A stretch of DNA of 64,000 bases from Gnetum montanum (Eukaryota; Streptophyta; Gnetopsida; Gnetales; Gnetaceae), in the NCBI GenBank assembly GCA_015680685.1, contig MNCI01026966.1, positions 125,185-189,184 of the forward strand, in the 5' to 3' direction. This document shows, in pieces, positions 1 to 10,987 of the stretch. The notes below the pieces were generated by a model that was given only the letters and a program-made list of their open reading frames with translations, ran no database searches and was not told the origin of the DNA. A program made the position numbers and the translations under genes. Position 1 is the stretch's first letter. Every line of letters starts with the position of its first letter.

Positions 1-149
1 ATTTTACCTTATGCATGATGCATCCTCACAAGGCCTAACTACTTCTTAAAAGGACATCATACACAAGTGGTTGAAGTAGTATGTGATTATGGATGATAAC
101 ACATTATGTCGATGATCCTATGATGACATACTTCTAAAGTTGTAAAACC

Positions 150-1000
150 AAAGCTAGAACAATCCTAGAGGAAGTTCACGAGGGTGTTTATGAAGAACAT
201 ATAGGACCTAGAGCCATGAATGATAAGATTATATGATTAGGCTACTATTGGCTCTATATGGATAATGAGTGGTTGCAAAAGGTTAAGTGATGTGACACAT
301 GCCAATGATATAGAAACCTAGTACATGTATCACCAATTGAGTTACATACAAGCTAGATAATGTAGTCATTTTAATAATGGGGGTTGGATATCATTGGACC
401 TATAATGCCTAAGTCTTCCATAAGACATAGCTTCATCAACACCACAACCGAATACTTTATCAAGCAGGTTGAGGCCATTCCACTAAGAAAAACCACATTT
501 GAACAAGTTTGCAAATTTAGCCTAGATAACATTGTAGCTTTTTTTGGCATACCCATGACCATAGTTATAGATAATTGACCTCAATTTAGTAGCCAAGAAA
601 CCAAGGATTTTTTTCACAACCAGTGCATTAATCATTCTTTCTCATCACCTTACTACCCTTAATCCAATGGACAAGCAAAAGTATGCAACAAGGCCATCAT
701 CAACTTGCTCAAGAAGATGCTTAACAATAGCAAGTGGAAGTGGCATGAGTAGCTTATCCATGCACTATGGGCATACAGAAAAACCTATCACATAGCAATT
801 GGAATGGCCCCTTATAGCCTTTTTTAGGGTTCTAAAGTTGTTTTACCTCTTGAATTTCAAGTGCCATCACTCCAAGTAGCCTTGATCGACTTCATTAATG
901 ATAAGAAGAACAAGCAGTTGCAAATTGCAGTCCTAGATTTGATGGGAATGAGCTAGCTAATCCGATTAACCATTCCTATCTAAAGCCATACTACATGTAG
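150..1000 (+). pseudogene. Retrotransposon integrase, degenerate (element F1)
   Basis: Integrase inserts retrotransposon cDNA into the genome. Across frames the H2C2 zinc finger is legible (EVHEGVYEEH, later CDTCQ near 295-310). It is followed by the core with the first Asp in LDIIGPIMP (about 385), the second Asp in IVIDN (about 565), and a changed third motif in which NGQAE has become NGQAK (about 670). The C-terminal tail ends LANPINHSYLKPYYM and stops at 998-1000. Several stops interrupt it, for example after IDN. The loss of Glu and the stops make it a dead copy. Confidence 0.85.
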
Positions 1001-1045
1001 TCAACAATCATAAAAAATCAATCCTACTTTCAAATGGTTTTCTAT

Positions 1046-1135
1046 GATCTTAAACTAGCAACATGGCTTGCTAAGGCCTTAAATTGGTACCATGATCCAC
1101 CACAGCCTTAAACAAGCAACATTGGCAACCTGGAT
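1046..1135 (+). repeat. Short motif array in retrotransposon 3' region
   Basis: Variants of CTTAAACTAGCAA, each followed some bases later by a CAGACC/CCATGA-like segment, recur between the end of pol and the polypurine tract. The same motif, in the same orientation relative to pol, recurs in elements E (60395-60720) and G (50552-50890, 54602-54690, 63778-64000). Confidence 0.6.
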
Positions 1136-1232
1136 AGCTTGATTCTCATATGGCATGTATGCATTGTACCATTATAATATGTAGTGATGTTTTGTATTCT
1201 TTTTTGGTGCCTCTCAGGTTAATCCTCTAGAT

Positions 1233-1250
1233 ACCAACAAAAAGGGATCA
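1233..1250 (+). other. Polypurine tract before 3' LTR (F1)
   Basis: ACCAACAAAAAGGGATCA lies directly before TTAAAACACCAC. Element E has CAACAAAGAGGGGCTAA before TGAAACACCAC at 61846-61873, with CCTCTAGAT shortly upstream in both. This is the plus-strand priming site. The LTR's first bases appear mutated from TG to TT. Confidence 0.65.
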
Positions 1251-1391
1251 TTAAAACACCACAAAAATTTACATGTTATAGTCAATCTTCATCATGTAGC
1301 TTTCACCCCATGAAAGCCAAGGCAAAAATTCATTGCAAATGTGAAAATTATAACCCACAATGGGCAATTTCACATACTTTATACTTTTAGG

Positions 1392-1576
1392 ATTGAAAAA
1401 TTCTTCAAAGCCTCATTCCCTAAGTGAAAAAGTCAACTAGTGTCTATATTTGGGCTTGGGGGGTTAAAATTACCTTTTGGAANAATTGAAAAATTCCTCA
1501 AAGCCTCATACCCTAAGTGAAAAAGTCACCTAGTGTCTATATTTGGGCTTGGGGGGTTAAAATTACCTTTTGGAAT
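1392..1576 (+). repeat. Tandem duplication around a single N (assembly join)
   Basis: About 91 bp at 1392-1482 recur at 1485-1576 with three differences I could count, and one N (1483) lies between. The arrangement matches two overlapping contig ends joined without merging. See 57608 for a second case. Confidence 0.8.
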
Positions 1577-2039
1577 GCCAAAAAAGGAAATTTAATGGGT
1601 TTTATGGGGGGGAGGTATACATTTTTCTATGTTGGAGACACATGTAAGGGGTAGATCTCACCCACCCTCAACGTGGAAGGATGGGGGTTTTGGAAACTTT
1701 CCCCTCTTTAATGTGGAGACTACATGCATAGCCTAGAAACTTTTTCTCCTTCAATGTGGAAGTTTTCCTTCAGCCTTAAAAGTTTCCCCCTAGTTTAGAA
1801 ACATTTTCCCCAGATTGAAAAATTTCTCCTACCACCACCACCCCCCACCCCCAAAAGCTTGGAAAATTTCCCCCTTAGCATGGAAGTTTCCTCCTAGTGT
1901 GAAGACTTCATTCCTAGCATGGAAGCCACAAAACCAAAAAAATTCATCACTTCATGCACTTCAACATTGACCAACCACTTCAACAAGCATGGTGAAGATC
2001 TTCATGTGGAAGATTCATCTCTATCATGAAAGATGTGTC

Positions 2040-3690
2040 CTAGTTACTATTTATAGTAAGCGAAATGACCATGGGGGAAGCACTTACTATGTATAGTAAC
2101 CCCCCAAATTTGGGCATTCATCTCATCTAAATTTGTATCAAATTTATAGCCATTTTTGTAGCTAAATCATAGCCAATTTTCAACCCCATTCATGGCCTAA
2201 AGATCCTATAAAATTTAGCCTTCAACACCATTTATAGGTCCCAACAATTTTTCTCATGGTGGAGCAATTTTTAAGAAAAGTTTAACATGATCAAGTAATT
2301 TGCACACATACAATTCCATACTTGGAGCATTTTCAAGCACTCAAGAGATCTTGAAAGCTTCCATACTTGAATTCTTTTGAACCATAGCATGGAAGAATTA
2401 TAGCCTTAAGTGACCCAACTTTCAGATCTAAGGTTGTAGTAGCAAAGGTTTAATAGCATGAAGAGTGGCTTAGCACCCGGATTGTGGAGTAGATCACATC
2501 AGCTTCAATGGGCTTTGAACTCTTGCATAAGTCAACCACTTTCTTGCTCATCCAGGCACAATTTGTACACATTTCTCTAACTTATTCTTTATTCTTTCTC
2601 AATAATGTTTTAAGTTTTAAGTTTTATGTTCAAAAATAAATTTTATTTTTTGTGCATTATTCAAATCTATTTATATTCCTATGTTTTTCATCTCATAAGT
2701 CCCTATTTGATGTACTACACTGGCTAGGGTACCTCAAATCCCATTTCTATCATAGAGGCCTTGGGGATTCAGAGTTGGAGAACTATTGCATCAAGGATCC
2801 TTGGTTTTTTTCCAATGATCAAGGTTTTTGGTTGTAACATATAATAACCCCCCAAATTTGGGCACCCATCTCACCTAAATTTGGTAGACATTTTACAGCC
2901 CCATTCATAGCCCAAACCCTATAAAAACTAACCTCAAACACCATTTAGAGGTTTAGTAACTTTTAGCATATGAAAACTCTGACAATTACACACACGTTTG
3001 CACATAAAATTTTTCATAGTCCTATACTTGGGCATTTTCAAGCACTCAAGAGTTTTTACAAGTTTTCACACTTTTATTCTCTTGAACCCAGCATAGACAC
3101 CTTGTGACATTGTGTGCTTGTAACCATCTTTGGGATTTATGATTTTTTAAGCTTCATACTACAGTCCTAGGATTCCCAACTTCTAGCATAGAGCTTTTGG
3201 GTAGCTTAGATTCTTTACACTTCTCAACCTCCACCATAGCTAACATTGCAAATTAGTGGTTTCAGTTGAGGAAGATTCGAAAGCATCCAAAGTGGGTTAG
3301 CACCCATATCATGAAGCAAATTTCATTGGCTTCGACAAGCTTTAAACTCATGTACTAGTGAACCTTCCATCTTCCTCAACTACTCATTTAGGCACCATTT
3401 GTACATATTTCTCTAAATTTTTCTTTAATTTTCTCAATAAATTTTTATGTTTTTGATTTTATGTACAAAATATAGTTGTTTGTTATTTGTGCATTATTCA
3501 AATCTACTATCAATTTTGCATTTTTTCACCATGCTTTGCATTCTGTAAGTCCTTGGTTGATTTGCTAGACATGCCAGGCTACCCCAAATCCCATTTCTTT
3601 CATGGAAGCCTTGGGGATTCATGGGTTGAGGAACTACTACACTAAGGATCTTCAATTTTTCCAATGGTTGATGTTTCAATCATAACACTG
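2040..3690 (+). repeat. Direct repeat of about 0.8 kb inside the LTR
   Basis: Blocks in 2097-2836 recur in order in 2845-3690: CCCCCCAAATTTGGGCA (2101, 2850), CTATAAAA (2207, 2919), TTAGCACCC (2471, 3297), TTTGTACA (2563, 3398), GTGCATTATTCAAATCTA (2651, 3489) and CTTGGGGATTCA (2760, 3610). The offset grows from about 710-750 to about 850 bp through indels, so this is an old tandem duplication. Confidence 0.75.
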
Positions 3691-3749
3691 GTCAACATTG
3701 AAGTGCATGACGTGATTAATTTTGACTTTTCTAGCTTCCACGCTAGTGA

Positions 3750-3766
3750 GGGGGGGGGGGGGGGGG
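3750..3766 (+). repeat. Poly-G tract of 17
   Basis: An uninterrupted run of 17 G lies just outside the F1 LTR end. Homopolymer length here may be unreliable. Confidence 0.9.
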
Positions 3767-4562
3767 TGAGAAGAATTATTATTCAAGTATCTTCACAACT
3801 CATCATTGATCTTATATAAATATCTAGTGCCAATGTACACTATATGATAATATGCTATGAATGATATTTTTAGCAACCACATTATTCCAATGAGTTATGA
3901 TGAATTTTATGATGCCTTATTTAGAGGACTAGTGTCACTATAGGATGGGTAGTTTTATTAATATGAAATATCTTAGGATTCCTTCACAATCTATCTCATT
4001 GTGATGTATAACATCATAATCAAGGGAGATAACTATAACTATTTTCTTCTACCTCAAGTATTTTTTGTTGTATTGTTTGCTTATAGAACAACTAGTTGAT
4101 CTAGGTCACATCCTTTGTAGAGATATGCTTAGAATTTACATGGGTGCTCACATCTATGAAATCTCTATACTGATTGATCTTATCATTTGAAAAATAGATG
4201 CTCCTATCATTGATCTTTGCATCGTTAAGGGGAACAGGAGGCTTGTTGAGTATGCTGAGAAGAGAGAAGTACTTTTTACATCAATACATCAACTCCTTCA
4301 TCATCATAGGCACCTAGTAGGTAGGCACCAATGAGATCCTCTTCATAGATGCTAGTTGATTAGTCCACTGTGGTACAAACATAGCTTCATCAATTCAAAC
4401 TTATGGATGTTCAATTTGGCTCTTCCATGAAGAAGGTCTTTTTCTCCTTTGCCAAGGTTACTAGAAAGCTTGATAGGAATCTCTCATAGCTTCACTACTA
4501 GCAAATGCTCCATAGTTTCAGGAGGTTGAGAATCCTCATTTGATAGAGAATGAGAAGGAGAT
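3767..4562 (+). other. Probable copia-like interior, left part (split by element B)
   Basis: This stretch has no intact ORF. It ends at the GAGAT target site of element B, and the sequence resumes at 19467. Because the continuation runs into a copia-style polypurine tract and LTR at 20600-20630, the pre-insertion sequence was probably the 3' interior of a plus-strand Ty1/copia element. No pol motif was recognised in the part shown, so this rests on position only. Confidence 0.35.
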
Positions 4563-5443
4563 TGATGAGTGGTGAGGTACCCCTACAATCAACCATACAA
4601 ACCACGAGCAGTCACACATGATCCGGTCGAATTCCAAAGACTATGAGCACTTATGCATAGTATTCTAGCCATCAAAATCCTCGTTAGAATGGTCGTTGTC
4701 CTCTCAACCTCACTTGTGACATTCTAGAACAATGGTTAAGTGAGACTAAGGCATATGATTTTTATATGTTTTCTTTTAGTTGTAATATCTAATTCTTCTA
4801 ATATAGGGAGTAAAAGGCTAGACAATTTAAAATTCCACTACTATCTCACTCGAATACTCCTAGCATAAGCAATTGTTCCCACCCTCTGTGCACATCCTGA
4901 GCATGTCCTAATCACTACTAGGTTGCCAGACATTAAGCATCACTAGGTTGCCAAGTGTCAAACATATGTTTGAGGTGGTCATGCTTATGTGTTCTCATGG
5001 ACTACGAAAGTGTATTGTAACTATAAAATGATAACAAAAGTATGATAATTATCAAAGTATTAAAATATTAATGCTTAAGTAATCTAGTCCAAATGCTACA
5101 AGGAATATCCAAAAGGCTTGTCTTTATTTCCATTCACACCAGTGGGCTTAGGTACATTAGCATTCAAATCAAGATTTGTACACTCTTCAAACTACTTCTG
5201 CTAGCACTTGGAAAATAGTCTAACTCCTATGGGAACAAACTGCAAGAGCTTCGCTATAATTTAAACAAAATGTGTTATAAATATGGCAAGTGCACACATA
5301 TTTATAGTGGAAAATGAACTCTACATTGACGAGGCCATGTCAACGCCTGGACATATGCGTTAACGGGGTCATGTCAATGCAACCACTTTAACGAGGCTTC
5401 GTCGATGCAGCCCAGTTGATGCAATGTACTAGATGCTTTATCA
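4563..5443 (-). repeat. 3' LTR of element B
   Basis: Matches 18581-19461 along its length, including the shared start (gtgaggtacccctac...aaccatac). On the minus strand a TATA box, CTATAAATATG, lies at about 5299-5309. Upstream of it at 5310-5430 are short GC-richer repeats built on GTCAACG/GTCAATGC words. Confidence 0.9.
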
Positions 5444-5456
5444 GACCCCCATAATT
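5444..5456 (-). other. Polypurine tract of element B
   Basis: On the minus strand TTATGGGGGTC directly precedes the TGATAAAGCATC start of the 3' LTR. Element C has the equivalent CATGGGGGTA at 35227-35236. Confidence 0.7.
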
Positions 5457-5639
5457 GAGTGAAAACTCATCCTCGATTTGTTACAATTTGGAAGGTATGA
5501 GGTTGCTAGTGATACAATAGCAAAACATATCAATACACATATTGATGCTAGCAACATAGCAAGTTCTTGAGTGTATGGAAGAAAATTACAAAACTTTGGT
5601 GTTCATGGAAAAAAAATTAAAATCCTTGACAACAATGGA

Positions 5640-8600
5640 CTCACAACCCCATCGAGATGCTAAAGTTGCTGAAGAGGATCATATAGTTCTTGGTGGTGGT
5701 GGTTCTGATGGGCCCTCATTAGCTTCAAGTGCATGTGGTGGGTGAAGTGGTGGCTGTGGTTGTCCTATGGCTATTGCAACTTTTGTAGGCAATTGGAAAG
5801 CCTCCAACAAAGCCCTCATTTCATCTTCTTTGCTTTTGGGGTCGTTCATAGTCCAAGAAGCTTCACCAATTTGTGCCAAAATAGGAACATCCCAAGGACA
5901 TGGAAGTGTAGGGAAGAGCTCCTTTAAATTGACAAACCAAGCTACAAACTAATTTCATTCGATATCGAATGCTTAGACTGATGCTTGCAGCCACTAGTAG
6001 TCATTCATTCATTGTGTTAAGTTCTCCACAATAGAGTGTTTCCCTTCAAAGTGGGTGCAAAGAACTTCGAGTTCTACATTTGTTGTTTCCAGCTTTTGCT
6101 TCGTCTCTTTATGTGCCTTGAACTTGCCCTCGTATAAAGAATAAGAGGTGACCACTTGCTTCACAAGGTCTAATCATGGCCTCCCAGCTTTAAGCATGGC
6201 TAGGTTTTCATAATGAAGGTTGGCTAGTTCCATATATTTTTTCATTTCTTCAATCTATAGCTCCTTGCTTGTAGGCATTTAATCCATCAAATATGGGTTG
6301 TTGTACCTCACCTCCTTCCTTGAGTTGTTGGAGGGCTTGATTCATCTTAGCCTTTATGACCTAGATTTCTTTTTCATTAATTTCTTTTTGCAATCTCACT
6401 TGGTCCTTGTAGTGATTTTTCACTCGTTCAAACTTGAGGGCCTCATTTTTCCAAGCGGCGATTTCAATGGCTATCTTCTATCACAAGGTTCAGACTTCCT
6501 CCATTGATAGATTATGATTTTCAGTAGCCAATATTCTCACATCAATGTTTACCTTAGTCAGCTCCTTCATTTGTCCTCCAAAAGTGTCCAACATTACTTT
6601 TGGAGGACTTGAGGTCTTAGTAGCCAATATTCTCACATCAAGGTCTTACTTTTGGAGGACACTTTTGGATAAAATCCTCAATTTGTTAATTTTCAAGACC
6701 AACATTACAAAGGTGATGAACTTCTGCGATCAACCCAACATTCTCCTAGTGGACCTCTACCAAGTCCTTGTTTAGATAATAAGAACGAGCTTCCACTAAG
6801 GAATTATCAAAGATTGCTGACTCTTGCTCATACTCAACCTTTTGAAGCTTAGTTTAAGGTTGTTGAAAAGATTCATCTTTGGTGAGTTCACTGTTGAGTA
6901 TAGCTGAATTAACAAGTTAAGCACTTAGTTGGGCAACTTTCACAGCTAAGTATTGATTGTACATCTAAGCTACCTCTAGTTTCCCCTCCAGGATGAGGCA
7001 CTTACCCTTTTCCAAGAGCAGCTTTGACTAGGTTGCAATGATGTTATTCGGAAGGTCAAAGACATCCAAAAGTAGTTACCTAGTTTCCACTAGTTGGACC
7101 AACAATTCTTCATGTTGTGCTGCATTGATTTTGTCACTCTGAGTCCCTGCAGATGTTTGCACATCTCTAAGCCCATGTACATTTGGTATAGGCACCATAG
7201 GTGCATTGAGAGTCGTGCCAATCATGTCAGCAACCACTTCTATCACGACTTCCTATTCTTGGTGCTACATTACTAGGACAGTTTCCTCCTCACCTTCCTC
7301 CAAGAACACCAAGAAAGTAGTGGCATTTCTTAAAATTTCTGGAAATAATTGTTGGACCATTGACACCATTACTTCTCAAGCACTAGGCTCTGTTCTAGCA
7401 AGCACTTATGTTCACGTAGTCGAAAGCATCGACCCTAACCTCTCTAGCAAGCTCACGAATCAAGCCAAATGTTCTAGATGCCTCAAGGTAGGGTGATACA
7501 TAGAAGGGTCTCCACCACTACTGGTTCCTGCTTGTTGCTTCTATTGGCACAGGAGTGATTATCGGATCTCACATATGTGCTCTGCGACCGTGTGCAAGTC
7601 TGACCCAGTTGCTTATGTAGGCGGTGGAGGTGGTTGTTGCTCTTCCTCCATTCTTCTTATGGTAGGTGTTTTATCTTTCATCATTTCATGCCACGAGGCA
7701 ATTGGGGTGTGATAGAGTGTGTTATTGGCATATCATGTTATCCCTTCCTGTTTGCACAATTTTCTGATCAGGTAGGGAAAGGACAAAGCTGGTCTTCCAC
7801 ATTCATTTTTCGTGAACCGTTTCTCAATTTCCAAGAAGAGTAACTGTGAAAGGTTGATAGGAAATTTTTTGCTTAAAGTAGCACATGCACGAGTAGAGAA
7901 GGTAGTGATTTTGCTAGGTCTTACCATTGGATTTAATTCATAAGATGCAATTTTGGAGTAAACTATTTTTTCTATCATCAATGTGCCAAACTCCTTATGA
8001 TCTACCCCATAGCATCACCTGATCCACTCCACTTTCACCTCGAGGTCTACTTTTTTTGAAATTTATGTCACATTAGCCCCGATCTTAGGTAACCCAAGAG
8101 CTTGCATGATTGCCTCTACAAAGTAAGACACATGAATGTTTTTTATTCTTACTCATGACCCTGACTATCGATTTTTCCAAAAGAGATAGGCTTCCCCAAA
8201 ATACCACTCACCACTAGACGTGATGATTGGCCACATGGGAGAATTTTGCAGCTAAATTTTGACTTCTTCCAGCACACTTTCTAGGAATGGTCCAAAGTTT
8301 AATTCTTGAAGGACCATTCATTACAGCTCTTTCGACTTAATAGCATCAAGGCAAGCACTAGTCAAGGTAACCTCAAGCTATGGCACTCTTGTTGGAGTCT
8401 CGTCCCCACGCGATTGTTCTATGGGGACCTCTTCTTCAGGAATCTAATGAATAGATTCCATGTCAGGTACCTCATGGAGAGGTCCAATTGCATGTGAGCC
8501 CTCTGTGTGCTCTTGAGGTCATGTTTCCTATTCCCTTTTGGTTCTAGGTCACTTGTCTCAAGGTTGTGATGGTCCTTCCTCCCTTGGATGCCTTGGTTTT

Positions 8601-8690
8601 TATGCCATCTATAATCATAGCATAACCATGAATTAAAATGTGTGCGTGTTGCCAAAAATGGCAATAATATACCTTCCCATGATGACATGG
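5640..8690 (-). pseudogene. Extra ORF after integrase: plant transposon-protein-like domain plus coiled coil
   Basis: Between integrase and 3' LTR there is a decayed reading frame of about 1000 codons. Near 7733-7981 it reads SKIASYELNPMVRPSKITTF, then KKFPINLSQLLFLEIEKR and ALSFPYLIRKLCKQEGI. From memory this pattern resembles the Pfam 'putative plant transposon protein' domain (PF20167), which is found in extra ORFs of Athila/Tat-type elements. Downstream comes a Pro-rich linker (EEEQQPPPPPT, about 7640). A Lys/Glu/Leu-rich stretch likely to be coiled coil follows at about 6850-6200, and a Pro-rich end (QPQPPLHPPHA) lies at 5690-5790. Its function is unknown. Stops break it throughout. Confidence 0.6.
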
Positions 8691-8836
8691 CTAGGCTATG
8701 ATAGTGACACGTACATCCTGAGTGTCATTGAATTAAAACTAACACTTTGATTATCATGATGAGTTAAAACTGACTCTTTGATTAACCCTAAGAGGCATTA
8801 AGTTGTTGATTAACCAATGCTTGTAGCTCGTTATTT

Positions 8837-9006
8837 GATCCAAGGGGTATGCTTTGGATTCCCATTATTTTTTTTATTTTTTATTTTAATGGAAATTACA
8901 CCATGCAAGGATATCTTGGTTGGTCCAAGGGATGTGCTTTGAATTCCCATTGTTATTTTTTTTTCTTTTTTTCTTTTTTCAAATGGGAACCACACCATGT
9001 AAGGAC
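8837..9006 (+). repeat. Tandem duplication with T-rich tract
   Basis: Two copies of about 85 bp (8837-8910 and 8921-9006) share TCCAAGGG..TGCTTTG.ATTCCCATT, then poly-T, then ATGG(A/G)AA..ACACCATG. A shorter relative (GTGCTTTGAATTCCCATT) occurs at 36712-36729 inside element C. Confidence 0.75.
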
Positions 9007-9499
9007 ATGTCAACTTCTTGTTATTCATCGTCATGGAATGGAAAGGAATCCTTGAGGGTAGCAATACACAAGAGATCATAAGAGGATACATAGTCCACCA
9101 CATCCCCTTGAAGTCACACCCTGTTCCTTACCACTTGTATTCTTTCCAAGTTTGGAATCCACCAAGGTCAAAGATTTAATAAAGTTAATTAATGGAAAAG
9201 AGACTATACTTCTCTTGATCCCAAGACATCATAGAAAAGTGTGAGTGGTTGAATGTCATGGATTCACTGCTTGTTGCATGAAAGAAAGTATAAGTTAGTT
9301 TTCTAAAACCAAAATGCTAGGGTAAGAACTAGATATAATAGGCAAACCATAATAAGCAAAACCCCATTGGGAGCAACCATCACACCATTGCATCCTGTGG
9401 TAATAAGATGGCTTTATGAGTGAAAATAAAACTAAAATAAAATAGAACAAAACAACTAAAGGTGGAATATATTTGTTGGCGACTATTTGGGACGTGACC

Positions 9500-10987
9500 A
9501 CCAAAGAGTGTCCTCGAACAGAATTTAGGTGCTTGCTGGTCTCTAGCAACACCAAGGCCTAGATACCTCCAAATAGACTTAGTAGTTAATGTGAGTATGT
9601 GTGTGTGCTGTTGTGATGTGCAGTTATGAAATATGAAATGATTGCATTGTGTGTAAACTACAAATGACTTATTTTAAAGAGATTCATCCAACTTTGACAA
9701 GTACTATGAGTTGTTGAGAGTTCCTATTTTGTTTAATTGCCTAGTCTACGCGGTCCTTATAATACCTACTTTTAACAAATAAAATTTTGCAAAAACATTT
9801 GAGCATAACTCTGCAANNNNNNNNNNNNNNNNNNNNNNNNNNNNNNNNNNNNNNNNNNNNNNNNNNNNNNNNNNNNNNNNNNNNNNNNNNNNNNNNNNNN
9901 NNNNNNNNNNNNNNNNNNNNNNNNNNNNNNNNNNNNNNNNNNNNNNNNNNNNNNNNNNNNNNNNNNNNNNNNNNNNNNNNNNNNNNNNNNNNNNNNNNNN
10001 NNNNNNNNNNNNNNNNNNNNNNNNNNNNNNNNNNNNNNNNNNNNNNNNNNNNNNNNNNNNNNNNNNNNNNNNNNNNNNNNNNNNNNNNNNNNNNNNNNNN
10101 NNNNNNNNNNNNNNNNNNNNNNNNNNNNNNNNNNAAAGATTTTCTGAACCCTCTTGACTATTGAATTTTTTAACGGCATGACTACAAGTAGAGGCTCTCT
10201 TACAACAATCCAAATAGCAGTTCTTATATGTTGCACAATAATAAAATTTACTACTAAAATGCTCTTAAGGCTTTCAAACACAAGCGCTTCTATGGCAAAA
10301 TTTTAACAGAAATTTTCTATCGAGCAACAAGAACAATAAGAGCAATCTAAAAATCCCAAAATTACTTGCCAAGGATGATACTATCTAAACCACTAGCTAA
10401 ACAATTTAAACAAAATAAAAAATAAAAAAACATAACTCACAGGACCATGACAAAGAGGCTGAAATCTTTTCTTTAGCAAGTCATCTTACAAGCAATCTTT
10501 CACACTTTCTTCTTTACAAATGCTCTTCTCCCAAGACCCAAAGTGTGTCTCCGAGTGAGAGCCCAAGTGCTAGCTAGTAGCCTTCCAAAGCGTGATGTAT
10601 CAAGTGTCTTCTCCAAAAGTGTCCTCCAAAAATGAGACCTCAAGTCATTTTTTTCCTCCTTGACCCCTGAAGCCTTTTTATAAGGTTCATAAGGTAGTTA
10701 CATTCCAAAATATCCTAGCTAACTTTTCTCCCAAGTAAGGAGGTTACAACTTACCCATTTAGTTAGGAGGAAGTTAAGTAGTTAGGAAGTTGTACATAAA
10801 GTTAGGAGGAATTTATGCTAACACTAAGATTTGTAAATATTACAAATATAATATTACAAATATTTTAACATTAATATTACAAATATTTTATGGGTAGTAA
10901 CTTATGTAATAATGTTTGAAAAAAAATAATGTTTTGAAGCCTTGGAATAATTAAATTAAAAGATAAGTCTATAACCAGGGCTTCACA
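9500..10987 (-). repeat. Possible solo LTR, interrupted by assembly gap
   Basis: On the minus strand this begins TGTGAAGCCCTGG at 10987. It has a TATA box, CCTTATAAAAAGGC, at about 10671-10684, followed by a transcribed-leader-like region. The 318-base N gap (9817-10134) falls inside, so the left end cannot be set. No polypurine tract or primer site was seen, so a solo or truncated LTR inserted in element B is the best reading. Confidence 0.4.
9817..10134. other. Assembly gap, 318 N
   Basis: A run of N. Apparent ORFs across it are artefacts. Confidence 1.

Larger units (their letters stand above)
1..3690 (+). mobile_element. Ty3-type LTR retrotransposon, 3' half (element F1)
   Basis: The left edge of the window cuts into a plus-strand element. 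In order there are a decayed integrase ending at 1000, a short motif array, a polypurine tract near 1233-1250, and a long 3' LTR-like region. The integrase C-terminus (NPINHSYLKPYYM) matches that of element G (NPINHLYLKPYYV), and the junction before the LTR resembles the one in element E (61820-61862). I therefore place F1 in the same Tat-like group. The right boundary near 3690 is approximate. The 5' part lies outside the window. Confidence 0.75.
1251..3690 (+). repeat. 3' LTR-like region of F1 with two TATA boxes
   Basis: The region starts at the polypurine junction. It contains two CTATAAAA TATA boxes (about 2207 and 2919) in copies of a long direct repeat, T-rich stretches and AATAAA-like signals (2580-2640, 3420-3450), and ends near CATAACA at about 3685. 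No protein is visible. The TATA boxes and position identify it as promoter-bearing LTR sequence. Its partner 5' LTR is off the window, so the ends are inferred. Confidence 0.55.

Noticed and set aside
384-578. A 64-codon plus-strand frame as an independent small gene
   Set aside because: It is one open piece of the decayed integrase of element F1.
9746-10281. Long open frames on both strands across 9746-10281
   Set aside because: They are mostly translated N from the assembly gap.
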